Positions 53,933-63,176 of a DNA stretch of 64,000 nucleotides are shown here, one piece after another. The translations under genes and the position numbers were made by a program. The notes under the pieces were generated by a model. That model searched no databases, had not been told where the DNA came from, and worked only from the letters and a program-made list of their open reading frames with translations. How positions within the stretch are numbered: position 1 is the first letter of the stretch; every line of letters starts with the position of its first letter. Source of the stretch: Pseudomonas sp. JUb42 (GTDB lineage Bacteria; Pseudomonadota; Gammaproteobacteria; Pseudomonadales; Pseudomonadaceae); assembly GCF_024807945.1 (NCBI RefSeq), contig NZ_JANUFD010000015.1:124001-188000 (forward strand), read 5' to 3'.

Positions 53933-55096
53933 ATGACTTTCAAACATTCCATTATGCGTATCGCTATTCTTGCAGCAAGCACTTTCATGGCCGCTCAGGG
54001 GCATGCCGCCGAGCCTATCAAGATTGGTGTGGCGGTGGGTTTGTCTGGCGCCAATAGTGTTGTCGCACCGGCTGTTGTGCAATCTTCACAACTGGCCGTG
54101 GAGCAGATCAATGCGGCGGGTGGAATACTGGGCCGTCCGGTGCAACTGGAAATTGTTGATGATGCGTCCGGGGCAATAGGCGCACAAAAGGCCTTTGATA
54201 CTCTGGTACTGGAGAAGAAAGTCGACGCCATTATCGCCATGGAAAGCAGCGCGGCACGTAATGCGGCCTTGCCGGTTATTTCCCGTGGCCGTGTGCCTTA
54301 TATCTACACCTCGTTCTATGAAGGTCGCTCTTGCAACAAATGGATGTATGCCAACGGTTGGGTACCGGAACAACAAGTTGCCCCGGTAGTGGATTATTTC
54401 AGCCAGAAACTGGGGGCGAAGAACTACTTCCTGGTCGGCAGCGATTACGCCTTTGGCCGTGGCATGCTCAAGTTCACCAAGGAATATATCGAACAGAAGG
54501 GCGGTAAGGTTGTTGGTGAAGAGTACCTGCCAATGGACGGCAGCGACTGGACGGCAGTCATTTCCAAAATCCGCTCGCTGCATCCGGATGCGCTGATCAG
54601 CGCAACGGCGGGCGGTGCGCCCAATGTGTCCCTGGCCAAGCAATTGAAAGCGGCGGCGCTGACCCTGCCGTACGGCAATCTGGCTATCGATGAAGGCACC
54701 GGCAAGACCATGGGCGATGTGGCCACCGGCATGTATATGTCGGCCTCCTACCTGACCAGCATCGATACCCCGGAAAACAAGAAATTCCTTAGCGATCTAG
54801 GGCAGAAATTCGGTGCCGGTCTGTCCACGCCCAACGAGCTGTCCGAGCCGCAATATGAGGCGTTCTTCCTCTACAAGGCCGCCGTGGAAAAAGCCAAGGC
54901 CACGGAATCCGCCGCAGTGGTGGACGCTTTGAAAGACGTTTCGGTGGTCGGGCCGCGCGGGACTATCCAGATGAATGCCAGCCGCCATACGCCTTTGGCC
55001 ATGCGCCTGGGCCAGATTCAGGCCGACGGTTCGATCCGCATCCTCGCCACTCAGGAAGCGGTCAGCCCCGGTATCCAGTGCCCGAATCTGCAATAG
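53933..55096 (+). CDS. Amide/urea-type ABC transporter substrate-binding protein
   Basis: 387 residues. Sec signal peptide MTFKHSIMRIAILAASTFMAAQGHAA. The mature protein is of the Leu/Ile/Val-binding class: IKIGVAVGLSGANSVV, QLAVEQINAAGGILGRPVQL, YIYTSFYEGRSCNKWMYANG, NYFLVGSDYAFGRGM. It resembles UrtA/FmdD-type proteins and the AmiC sensor encoded at the other end of the operon. It delivers the operon substrate to the permeases. Ligand unknown. Confidence 0.92.
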   Translation: MTFKHSIMRIAILAASTFMAAQGHAAEPIKIGVAVGLSGANSVVAPAVVQSSQLAVEQINAAGGILGRPVQLEIVDDASGAIGAQKAFDTLVLEKKVDAIIAMESSAARNAALPVISRGRVPYIYTSFYEGRSCNKWMYANGWVPEQQVAPVVDYFSQKLGAKNYFLVGSDYAFGRGMLKFTKEYIEQKGGKVVGEEYLPMDGSDWTAVISKIRSLHPDALISATAGGAPNVSLAKQLKAAALTLPYGNLAIDEGTGKTMGDVATGMYMSASYLTSIDTPENKKFLSDLGQKFGAGLSTPNELSEPQYEAFFLYKAAVEKAKATESAAVVDALKDVSVVGPRGTIQMNASRHTPLAMRLGQIQADGSIRILATQEAVSPGIQCPNLQ

Positions 55097-55154
55097 GCCA
55101 CTCTGTCATTACCTGTTAGCGCTTCACGCTGCATGCTCCCCGGAGGGAGACGTC

Positions 55155-55988
55155 ATGGTGTTACTTCTCGATATAACAACAACAATAGCCATGCTGTTCA
55201 TTGTGACTGCCGGGCTGATGATGATTTTCGGCATCATGAAAATCGTCAATTTTGCCCACGGCGCCTTGCTGACCACGGGCGGCTACGCGGCGTTCGTGGT
55301 TACTCAGCTCGGCTGGAGCCCCTGGCTTGCCTGGCCTCTGGCCCTGGCCACGGGGATGATCGTGGGGGCGGTGATTGAATACCTGATCGTGCGCCCCCTG
55401 TATAAGCGCCCACTGGACGCCATCCTCGCCACCTGGGGGCTGGGCATCGTGATCGGCCAGTTGATCATCATCGGCTTTGGTCGCGACGTTAAATTTGCCG
55501 ACGCACCCCTGAGCGGTACCTGGTCCCTGGGCGGTACGGATTATTCGGCCTATCGGCTGATGCTGATTCCCCTTGCCCTGGGTCTGTGTGTCTTGCTCAC
55601 TGCGCTGCTCAACGGCACGCGCTTCGGCGTCAAGACCCGCGCGGTGATCATGAACGAAGAGTTGGCCAGCGGCCTGGGCATTCATGCCGGGCGCATCCGC
55701 TTCATCACCTTCAGCCTCGGCGCGGGCCTGGGCACGCTGGCGGGGGCGTTGATCAGCCCGCTGTCGAGCATCGATCCGGGCATGGGCATTACCTGGCTGG
55801 TTTCCGCGTTCATGCTGGTGATGGTCTCCGGCCATTCGATGCCCAGCCTGATGCTCACCTGCGCGGTATTCGGTGCCAGCCAGGTACTGGTCAGCACCTT
55901 CGGCAGCCCGGTGCTGGGCGGCCTCACCATTGCCGTACTGGCGGCACTGACCTTGCGTATTCGTCCAAAGGGGTTCGCCCATGACTGA
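55155..55988 (+). CDS. Branched-chain/amide-type ABC permease (LivH/UrtB-like)
   Basis: 277 residues from the ATG at 55155 with GGAGGGAG 5-13 bases upstream; longer upstream frame overlaps the binding protein. Eight predicted helices and the family segment IVNFAHGALLTTGGYAA. First permease subunit of the importer. An AACAACAACAA run (55175-55185) inside the first codons fits an Hfq/Crc target and could allow carbon-source control. Confidence 0.91.
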   Translation: MVLLLDITTTIAMLFIVTAGLMMIFGIMKIVNFAHGALLTTGGYAAFVVTQLGWSPWLAWPLALATGMIVGAVIEYLIVRPLYKRPLDAILATWGLGIVIGQLIIIGFGRDVKFADAPLSGTWSLGGTDYSAYRLMLIPLALGLCVLLTALLNGTRFGVKTRAVIMNEELASGLGIHAGRIRFITFSLGAGLGTLAGALISPLSSIDPGMGITWLVSAFMLVMVSGHSMPSLMLTCAVFGASQVLVSTFGSPVLGGLTIAVLAALTLRIRPKGFAHD

Positions 55989-57792
55989 CACGACCTTGCA
56001 CAACGCGAACAGTAAATCGGCAAGACCCGGCCGCGAACATGCCTGGAACCGCTCCCTTGTCCTGGCAGCGCTCGGCATTGCCTTGCTGGTGGTCGGGCCA
56101 TGGATTTTCGACAGCTATGTCCTCAACTTGCTGATCAAGGCGTTCCTGTTCGCCATTGTTGCCGTCACCGTGGATGTGCTCTGGGGTTACACCGGCTACC
56201 TGACCTTCGGCCAGTCGGCGTTCTTCGGCATCGGCGCTTACGCCGCCGGCCTGGTATTCACCCACTTCGGTCTGTCGCCGGGGACCATTGCCGCTGCCAT
56301 CGGCCTGGCAATCGTCGTGCCCATGGCGGTGGCTGCGCTGGTGGGCTGGCTGTCGTTTTATCGAGGGGCTTCGCCGTTCTTCGCGACGGTCATTTCCCTG
56401 GTATTGCCCATCGTCATGACCCAGTTGCTGTTGTCCGGCGGCGAGTGGACCGGCTCCAGTTCGGGCCTGACCGGCTATGACACCTTCGACCTGTCTTTGC
56501 AGGCCTGGTACTGGATTGCCGGGGGGGCGGTGGCGTTGATCGGCTTCGTCGCCTGGTTGTTCGTGCGCAGCGATGCCGGGCGTGTGCTGGCCTCGATCCG
56601 GGATAACGAGTCACGCTGTGCCTACCTGGGCATCAACGTGCCGAGCATCAAGATCCTGCTGCTGATCGCCACGGCGGCGATTACCGGGCTTGCCGGGTTT
56701 GGCTATGGCGCCTTCAGTGGTGTGGTCGCCCCTGAGTTGTCCGGCTTTGTCCTCGGCACCGAGCTGATCATTTGGGTAGCACTGGGCGGGCGCGGCACGC
56801 TCTGGGGGCCCATGGCCGGCGCCATCCTGATCAACGTCGCCACGGCCTATCTGGGCAGCCGCATGCCGTTTCTCTGGCAACTGATTCTCGGCCTGTCGTT
56901 CGTAGTGGTGATCGTCCTGCTGCCCCAGGGGATAGTTCCTGCGTTGCTCAAACCTTTCGGTTTCGGCCGTCAATCGGCCCAGGTGCCGACGTTGGTGGAG
57001 CGTGCGGTGCGGGCCGCCCCCGAGTCGAACGACGAACCTGCGTTATTAATGGAAGAAGTCACCAAAACTTACGGGTCGCTCAAGGTTCTGCAAGGCATCA
57101 ATCTTCAGGCTGCGGCCGGTGACCTGGTCGGGCTGATCGGGCCCAATGGCGCGGGCAAGACCACCCTGATGCGTTGCATGAGCGATGGCGCCGATCGCAC
57201 TTCGGGGACGGTGAAGTTGTGCGGTAATGATATTCGCCGTCTGCCGGCCGAAGCCTGTGTGCGCTTTGGCCTGGGGCGTAAATTCCAGAATGCCAATATC
57301 TTTGAATCCCTGACCGTCGCTGAATGCCTGCGCATGGCCAATACCCTGCATCAGCGCCCGCTATTGTTCAGCCGTGCCGATCGCCTGGCGCTGCCGTCCT
57401 ATGCTCTGGAAGTGCTGCGGGTCACCGGGCTGGACGGCATGCTGGATGTGGTCGCCCGGGATCTGTCCCATGGTGAACAACAGGCGCTGGAACTGGCCAT
57501 GGTGCTGGTCCTGGAGCCGCGTATCGTCCTGCTCGACGAGCCTACTGCCGGGCTGACCAAGACCGAGCGCACCCAGATCGGTGTGGTGCTGTCCCTGCTC
57601 GCCAACCGCTACAAGCTGTGCTGTCTGCTGGTCGAGCATGATCTGGATTTCGTCGAACAGATCGCCACGCGCATCGTGGTCCTGCATCAGGGCAAGATGG
57701 TCATGCAGGGCACGTTCGAGGAAGTCGTCCACTCGGATCTGGTCAAGACCATTTACGCCGGATCCGCCATTGCGCCACGGGAGGTGGTATGA
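55981..57792 (+). CDS. Fused ABC permease and ATP-binding protein (LivM-LivG type)
   Basis: 603 residues. Residues 1-320 are a LivM/UrtC-type permease with about eight helices (VDVLWGYTGYLTFGQSAFFGIGAYAAGL). Residues 350-603 are a LivG/UrtD-type ATPase with Walker A GPNGAGKTTL (about 386-395), signature LSHGEQQALELAMVL (about 495) and Walker B IVLLDEPTAGL. Usually two genes, here one polypeptide. It overlaps its upstream permease gene by 8 bases and the LivF-like gene by 4, so the importer is translationally coupled. Confidence 0.92.
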   Translation: MTDTTLHNANSKSARPGREHAWNRSLVLAALGIALLVVGPWIFDSYVLNLLIKAFLFAIVAVTVDVLWGYTGYLTFGQSAFFGIGAYAAGLVFTHFGLSPGTIAAAIGLAIVVPMAVAALVGWLSFYRGASPFFATVISLVLPIVMTQLLLSGGEWTGSSSGLTGYDTFDLSLQAWYWIAGGAVALIGFVAWLFVRSDAGRVLASIRDNESRCAYLGINVPSIKILLLIATAAITGLAGFGYGAFSGVVAPELSGFVLGTELIIWVALGGRGTLWGPMAGAILINVATAYLGSRMPFLWQLILGLSFVVVIVLLPQGIVPALLKPFGFGRQSAQVPTLVERAVRAAPESNDEPALLMEEVTKTYGSLKVLQGINLQAAAGDLVGLIGPNGAGKTTLMRCMSDGADRTSGTVKLCGNDIRRLPAEACVRFGLGRKFQNANIFESLTVAECLRMANTLHQRPLLFSRADRLALPSYALEVLRVTGLDGMLDVVARDLSHGEQQALELAMVLVLEPRIVLLDEPTAGLTKTERTQIGVVLSLLANRYKLCCLLVEHDLDFVEQIATRIVVLHQGKMVMQGTFEEVVHSDLVKTIYAGSAIAPREVV

Positions 57793-58496
57793 ACGGTGCC
57801 ACGCTGCAACTTGATCGCATCACCAGCGGCTATCGTGCCTCGGTGGTGATCCGCGATGTGTCGTTCAAGGTCGCGGCCGGGGAGGCCCTGGCGTTGCTCG
57901 GCAAGAACGGCATGGGCAAGACCACGCTGCTCAAGACCATCATGGGTTATCTGCCGAAGAAGCAGGGTTCGGTGCAGGTCAACGACGGCGATATTACCCG
58001 GCTGTCGCCGCACCGGGTCGCCCATGCGGGCATTGCTTATGCCGCCCAGGAAAAAGCCCTGTTCACCGAACTGAGCATTCGCGACAACCTGCGCATGGGG
58101 TTGGAAAAGGACTCATTGTTCGATGAGCGCTTTGCCGATATCGAAACCGTCTTTCCTGTGTTCAACGCGCGCCTGAAGCAGTACGCCGGAACCTTGTCCG
58201 GCGGTGAGCAGAAGATGCTGTTGGTGGCGCGGGCCCTGATGATGCGTCCTTCGATCATCCTGCTGGACGAGATCACCGAAGGCTTGCAGCCCTCGGTCAT
58301 CGAACGCATCGCCGCGGCCTTGCTGCATGAGCGCCAGGTCCATGGCACGACCCTGTTGATCGTCGAACAGAACGTGCCCTTCGCCCTGAAAGTCGCCGAT
58401 CGCTACCTGGTCCTCAAACAGGGCGAAATCGAGGAGCAGGGCGACGCCAATGCCGCAGGCGCGACCGAGTCCATTTTCAATCACCTGCGGGTATGA
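57789..58496 (+). CDS. ABC transporter ATP-binding protein (LivF/UrtE type)
   Basis: 235 residues. Walker A GKNGMGKTTLL (about 37-47), signature LSGGEQKMLLVARAL, Walker B IILLDEITEGLQPS. Pairs with the ATPase half of the fused protein to drive the importer. ATGA-type overlaps at both ends. Confidence 0.94.
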   Translation: MNGATLQLDRITSGYRASVVIRDVSFKVAAGEALALLGKNGMGKTTLLKTIMGYLPKKQGSVQVNDGDITRLSPHRVAHAGIAYAAQEKALFTELSIRDNLRMGLEKDSLFDERFADIETVFPVFNARLKQYAGTLSGGEQKMLLVARALMMRPSIILLDEITEGLQPSVIERIAAALLHERQVHGTTLLIVEQNVPFALKVADRYLVLKQGEIEEQGDANAAGATESIFNHLRV

Positions 58497-59503
58497 GGCC
58501 TATGACCCAGACCAAGTCCGCCGAGTTGCCTCTTTGTCTGTTCATCGCCACGGGCGGCACGATCGCCATGCAGATCGATCCTGCCACCTCGGCGCCTGTC
58601 CCGGCACTGTCGGGCAGCGACCTGATCAAGGTCGTGCCTGACATGGCCAACGTTGCCCGGCTGGAGGTGAATAATCTGAGCAATGTCCCTTCGGTAGAGA
58701 TGGGACCGGCACGTTGGGTACAACTGCATCAGGTCATCGAAAGCGCGTTGGCTCGGGATGATATCGTCGCAGTGCTGGTCTCCCATGGCACCGATACGCT
58801 GGAAGAAACGGCCTGGTTTCTCGACCTGACCCTGACCTCCCGCAAGCCCGTGGCGCTGATCGGCGCCCAACGCAACGCCTCGCAATCGGACTTCGATGGC
58901 CCGCGCAATCTGTTGAGCGGTGCCAGGGTCTGTTGTACGCCGGAGTCGGCGGGGAAGGGCGTGATGGTGATACTCAACGACCAGATCAACGCAGCGCGGG
59001 AAGTCAGCAAGACCCATACTGCGGACGTCGAGTCGTTCCACTGCGGGGACGCCGGTCTGCTCGGCCGGGTGGACGCTGATCGGGTGACCTTCTATCGCGC
59101 GTCCTGCCGCCGACAGCATCTGCCGTTGCAGGGAGGCAGTCTGCACCGGGTGGATATCGTGCCCATGTACGCCGGGGCGGACGGCGCCCTGTTACGGGCT
59201 GCCGTGCAGGCCGGAGCGAGGGGATTGGTCATACAGGCCTTGGGTGCCGGGAATGTGAATGGTGAAATGTATGCCGCCATTGTCGAAGCACTCGGTGCCG
59301 GTATTGCCGTGGTCATTGCCAGCCGCGTACCCCGTGGGCGGGTCAGACCCCTGTACGGTTTCATCGGTGGTGGCAGTACCTTGCAAGAGGCAGGGGTGAT
59401 TTTCGCCAATGACCTGAGCCCGCAGAAAGCCAGGATCCTGTTGATGCTGGCGCTGCAGAGCCCACGTTCAGCGGCTGAACTGCAGGCTATCTTTGATCGA
59501 TAG
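58493..59503 (+). CDS. Asparaginase-family amidohydrolase
   Basis: 336 residues. Nucleophile-containing TGGTIAM (residues 20-26) and HGTDTLEETAWFL (98-110) fit type I/II asparaginases. No signal peptide, so cytoplasmic. An ATG overlapping the LivF stop (58493) is used; MTQTK at 58502 is possible. It probably releases ammonia from an amide formed by, or imported with, the operon substrate; the usual L-asparagine role is not certain. Confidence 0.92.
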   Translation: MRPMTQTKSAELPLCLFIATGGTIAMQIDPATSAPVPALSGSDLIKVVPDMANVARLEVNNLSNVPSVEMGPARWVQLHQVIESALARDDIVAVLVSHGTDTLEETAWFLDLTLTSRKPVALIGAQRNASQSDFDGPRNLLSGARVCCTPESAGKGVMVILNDQINAAREVSKTHTADVESFHCGDAGLLGRVDADRVTFYRASCRRQHLPLQGGSLHRVDIVPMYAGADGALLRAAVQAGARGLVIQALGAGNVNGEMYAAIVEALGAGIAVVIASRVPRGRVRPLYGFIGGGSTLQEAGVIFANDLSPQKARILLMLALQSPRSAAELQAIFDR

Positions 59504-59573
59504 GCGTTGCCATGGCGTCCCTGACACCGCGCTGCCGAGCAGCAAATACTTCGCAGGGGCGGCAGAAAATCGG

Positions 59574-59663
59574 GTGGGAGCGAATTCATTCGCGATGAGG
59601 CCAGTACATCCGGCGCATTTGTGTCGTTTGAAATACCGCCTTCGTGAATGAATTCGCTCCCAC
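59574..59663. repeat. REP-type inverted repeat pair
   Basis: Arms GTGGGAGCGAATTCATTCGC (from 59574) and GAATGAATTCGCTCCCAC (to 59663), separating the asparaginase and AmiC-like genes. Confidence 0.85.
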
Positions 59664-59775
59664 AGGGTTTCAGACATTCGACAGATTTTGGGTTGTTTGA
59701 TAGGTGTCTGACACCGCGCAGCAAATACCGAGTTCCAATCCAGAGCATTACCTTGTGTTTGACAGGAGAGCGTTC

Positions 59776-60927
59776 ATGGCAACGACCAGCAACGCAGGCA
59801 GTAAAGAGCCGGGATGGCCGGTGGGCATCCTGTATTCGCGCTCGGGGGCGACCGGGGTGACCGAATCCGAGCACTTTTTCGGCACGGCACTGGCTATCGA
59901 GGAAATCAACGCCCTGGGCGGTGTGCTGGGCTTGCCGTTGATCCCCACGGCCTATGATCCAAAGGGCTCGCCCGAGGAGTACCGGCGCCTGACCGGCAAG
60001 CTGCTGATCGAGGATGAGATCAATGTGATTTTCGGCTGTTCCCGATCTTCCAGCCGCAAGGCCGTGCTGCCGCTGGTCGAGCGGCACAACGCGCTGCTTT
60101 GGTACTGCTCGTTCTACGAAGGCTTCGAGTACTCGCCGAATATCATTTACACCGGCGCGGTGCCCAACCAGAACAGCATCCAGCTCGCCGCCTATCTGTT
60201 GCAGAACAAGGGCACCCGGCTGTTTCTGGTGGGGGCGGATTACATCTACCCGCGAGAATCCAATCGCATCATGCGCGATGTGGTCGAGCAGCATGGCGGC
60301 GAAATCGTCGATGAGGTCTACCTGCCCATCGAGGCCGGGGTGGAACAGCTCAAGGAGGTCCTGCGGGAAATCCGCGACGCTCAGCCCGATGTGGTGTTCT
60401 CGACCCTGGTCGGGCAGTCGGCGCGTTCCTTCTACCAGCTATATGGCGAACATGGCCTTGATCCGAAGAAAATCCCCATTGCCAGCCTGTCCATGGCCGA
60501 AGAGGAAATCCGCCTGATCGGGCCGCAGCTGTGCGAGGGACATATCACTGCCGCCACCTATTTCAGCTCTCTGCCCAACGACAGCAATCAGCGTTTCATC
60601 GAGCTGTGGCGCCAGCGCTTCGGCGACAAACCCACCAGTACCTGGTCGGAAATGGCCTATTCCCAGGTCCACCTGTTTGCCCGGGCTCTGGAGCGGGCGG
60701 GCAGCCTCGACCGGCGCAAACTGGTGGAGGCGGTGCACAAGGTCAAGTTCGAATCTCCCGAAGGGCCGATTGCCATTGACGCGGAAAACAACCATTGTGC
60801 CCTGACGCCGCGCATCGGCATCTGCCGCAATGACGGGCAGTTCGACGTGGTGTGGGAAGGCTCGGGGCCGGTCAAGCCCGATCCTTACCTGTCTACTTTC
60901 GGTTTCTCTGAGTTCTGGTTGGGGTGA
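59776..60927 (+). CDS. amiC: AmiC-like amide-sensing negative regulator
   Basis: 383 residues from an ATG with GGAGAG 6 bases upstream; no signal peptide, unlike the related transporter binding protein, so it is a cytoplasmic sensor. Strong resemblance to P. aeruginosa AmiC: PNQNS.QLAAYLL, YIYPRESN.IMRDVVEQHGG and FYEGFEYSPNIIY. AmiC sequesters AmiR until an amide binds. The stretch that is CYPTPYEGFEYSP in AmiC is WYCSFYEGFEYSP here, so the ligand pocket differs and acetamide need not be the inducer. Confidence 0.9.
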   Translation: MATTSNAGSKEPGWPVGILYSRSGATGVTESEHFFGTALAIEEINALGGVLGLPLIPTAYDPKGSPEEYRRLTGKLLIEDEINVIFGCSRSSSRKAVLPLVERHNALLWYCSFYEGFEYSPNIIYTGAVPNQNSIQLAAYLLQNKGTRLFLVGADYIYPRESNRIMRDVVEQHGGEIVDEVYLPIEAGVEQLKEVLREIRDAQPDVVFSTLVGQSARSFYQLYGEHGLDPKKIPIASLSMAEEEIRLIGPQLCEGHITAATYFSSLPNDSNQRFIELWRQRFGDKPTSTWSEMAYSQVHLFARALERAGSLDRRKLVEAVHKVKFESPEGPIAIDAENNHCALTPRIGICRNDGQFDVVWEGSGPVKPDPYLSTFGFSEFWLG

Positions 60928-60931
60928 CGCC

Positions 60932-61540
60932 ATGAGTTCCAGCCTTCGTCGTCTCTATGAAGACTTGCGCAGTATCTGCGTTGCGTTCGTTTATCCTCCC
61001 GGAGATGACCGCGACATCATCATGCAGCAGCTCAAGCGTATCGGCTGCCGGGTCAAGATCGTCTGGCCCTTTCCCTCGGAGCCGCCGACCGATGTCGACG
61101 TCATCCTGTTTCAGATCACTCAGGAACTGGAAGGCAATCGCATCTGGTCCGGCGCCTCGCTGAATGCCTCGCTGATCGCGCTCTCCGATTACGAAAGCCC
61201 GACCATGCTCAAGCTGCTGTTGGATACCCGTGCCCATGGGGTGATTTCCAAGCCGTTTCGTTCCTCGGGGATCCTCAGCACACTGGTGCTGGCGCGGGCC
61301 TCCTTCAGTTATCAGGAGCGTCTGCAAGGCAAGATCGACAAGCTGGAGCTGACCATCAAGTCCCGGCGCCAGATCGAAAAGGCAATTCGCGTGCTGGTCG
61401 ACAGCCAGAATGTGAGCGAGACCCAGGCCTACGAACTGATGCGGACACGGGCGACCAAACTGCATGTCACGGTCGCCGAAGTGTCCGGCATGATCATCGA
61501 GGCCCATGAGGCTATGGAGCGGCTGGGGCTAAAACTCTAG
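60932..61540 (+). CDS. amiR: AmiR-like ANTAR antiterminator
   Basis: 202 residues. A receiver-like N-terminal domain without the usual phosphorylation site context (VAFVYPPGDDRDIIMQQLKRIGC) and a coiled linker lead to a C-terminal ANTAR domain (about 145-200: AIRVLVDSQNVSETQAYELMRTRAT). It binds leader RNA hairpins and blocks termination; the leader at 52875-52986 is the natural target. Starts 4 bases after the AmiC-like gene and ends with a 4-base tail-to-tail overlap with the MFS gene. Confidence 0.92.
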   Translation: MSSSLRRLYEDLRSICVAFVYPPGDDRDIIMQQLKRIGCRVKIVWPFPSEPPTDVDVILFQITQELEGNRIWSGASLNASLIALSDYESPTMLKLLLDTRAHGVISKPFRSSGILSTLVLARASFSYQERLQGKIDKLELTIKSRRQIEKAIRVLVDSQNVSETQAYELMRTRATKLHVTVAEVSGMIIEAHEAMERLGLKL

Positions 61541-62868
61541 CCTGCCTGGCTGACCTTCAGGTCGGCCGTTTCCGGCGGCAGCGGACGCGGCGCCCGGGCC
61601 AGATACAGCCCCAGCACGCCACCGAGCAGCAGTGCCGCCGAGACCATCAGCAGGGCGTAGTCATAGCTTTGCGTGGCGTCCTTGATCCAGCCCATCACCG
61701 GTGGCAGGCCGAGGCCGGCGATATTGGCGATGGAGTTGATCAGGGCAATCGAGGCGGCCGCCGCAGCGCCGGACAGGTACTCGGTGGTGGTCGCCCAGAA
61801 CACCGGGGTCGCCGCCCAGTTCAAGCCCACCGCCACCACCAGCAGGGCATAGGCCAGCCACGGATTACTGGTGGCCACGGCCAGGGCCAGTAGCGCCCCG
61901 GCCAGCATCAAGGGCACACCCAGGTGCCAGCTGCGTTCGCGCTTGCGGTCGGAGTGAGTGCCGTTGAGATACATGAAAATGCAGGCAAACAGGAAGGGCA
62001 GGGCTGACAGCACGCTGACGGTAAACGACGCCTGCCCGGACACGGACTTGACGATCAGCGGCAGAAACAGGGTGATGCCGATGGTGCCGAACGCCTGCAG
62101 CAGCCAGAACAGACTGAGCAGCCATACCTGGCGGCTGCGAAACGCGGTCTGCCAGGCGGCGTGATGGCTGATGGGTGAGGTCGCCTGCTCGGCGGCGATG
62201 GTGCGGCTCAGCCACTCTTTCTGCTCGGGTTGCAGCCAGTGGGTGCTTTGCGGCGTTTCCGGCAGGTAGCGCAACACGACAATGCCCAGGACCACCGCCG
62301 GTATCCCTTCGAGCAGGAACAGCCAGCGCCAGCCGCTGACACCAAAGTGCCCGTCCAGATGCAGGAACGCGCCCGACAGCGGCAGGCCGATCACCGAGGC
62401 CAGGGCCGCGCCGATATAGAAGAACGACATGGCCTTGGCCCGATCACTGCGCGGGTACCACTGTGACAGGTAATAGATGATCCCCGGCGTAAAACCGGCC
62501 TCGGCGGCGCCCAGCAGCAAGCGCATGCCGTATAGCTGGTTGGCGCTCTGCACCAGGCTCATGCCGGCGGCGACGATACCCCAGGTGATCATGATCCGCG
62601 CAATCCAGCGCCGCGCGCCGACTCGAGTAAGGATCACGCTGCTGGGCACTTCCAGCAGGATGTAGGTGAGGAAGAACAGGCCCACGCCAATACCGTACAT
62701 TCGGGCAGTCAGGCCCAGCTCGGCATTCATCTGCAATGCGGCAACGGAGATATTGGACTTGTCGATATAGGCGACCATGTACAGCAACATCAGGAAGGGA
62801 ATCAACTTCAGGTTGAGGCGCTTCATGGTGCTGGCGTGCAGGCCCGAGTCGGCGAATGGCTGATGCAT
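61537..62868 (-). CDS. MFS transporter, anion:cation symporter (ACS) family
   Basis: 443 residues, 12 helices. ACS-family pattern: YIDKSNISVAALQMNAELGL, LEVPSSVILTRVGARRWIARIMITWG and GAAEAGFTPGIIYYLSQWYP. These take up organic anions such as hexuronates, galactonate, tartrate or phthalate. The leader has AACAATAA (62882-62889 on the complementary strand) just before AGGGAGG, an Hfq/Crc-type target. Probably part of the adjacent amide/acyltransferase pathway, substrate unknown. Confidence 0.9.
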   Translation of the reverse strand: MHQPFADSGLHASTMKRLNLKLIPFLMLLYMVAYIDKSNISVAALQMNAELGLTARMYGIGVGLFFLTYILLEVPSSVILTRVGARRWIARIMITWGIVAAGMSLVQSANQLYGMRLLLGAAEAGFTPGIIYYLSQWYPRSDRAKAMSFFYIGAALASVIGLPLSGAFLHLDGHFGVSGWRWLFLLEGIPAVVLGIVVLRYLPETPQSTHWLQPEQKEWLSRTIAAEQATSPISHHAAWQTAFRSRQVWLLSLFWLLQAFGTIGITLFLPLIVKSVSGQASFTVSVLSALPFLFACIFMYLNGTHSDRKRERSWHLGVPLMLAGALLALAVATSNPWLAYALLVVAVGLNWAATPVFWATTTEYLSGAAAAASIALINSIANIAGLGLPPVMGWIKDATQSYDYALLMVSAALLLGGVLGLYLARAPRPLPPETADLKVSQAG

Positions 62869-63176
62869 GTGACCTCCCTATTTATTGTTATGAGAGTGGT
62901 AGCGGTTGCATCGGTTCACCTTAGACGAGGTTATCCGATGACTCAATATATGATTTTACGTCCCATATTTTGGGATGTGTGAATTGTGCGTTAACGCAAC
63001 ACCCGCTGTTACCGATCTGCCCACTTTCGACGCAACTGATCTCTGATGCGCACCAGATTGGCTCCGTTTCAGCGGTGAAAAACAATAGATTATTAAATTG
63101 GCGCCAATATTGGCTGGATTTACAAATAATTGGCGCGGTCCTTGCTCTGTTCAACCAAACAACTTGAGGGGGTGAC
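62869..63176. promoter_or_regulatory. Palindrome-rich divergent promoter region
   Basis: Between the MFS and C45 genes lie TCCCA-N5-TGGGA (62961-62975, extendable to 62958-62978), TGCGTTAACGCA (62987-62998), and overlapping ATTGGCGCCAAT (63097-63108) and CCAATATTGG (63104-63113). ATTGGCGC recurs at 63129-63136. No gene is seen here. Confidence 0.6.
63131..63146 (+). promoter_or_regulatory. Sigma54-type promoter
   Basis: TGGCGC-N5-TTGCT has the correct GG/GC spacing of the -24/-12 consensus TGGCAC-N5-TTGCA. It ends 30 bases upstream of the C45 gene start. Confidence 0.6.
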
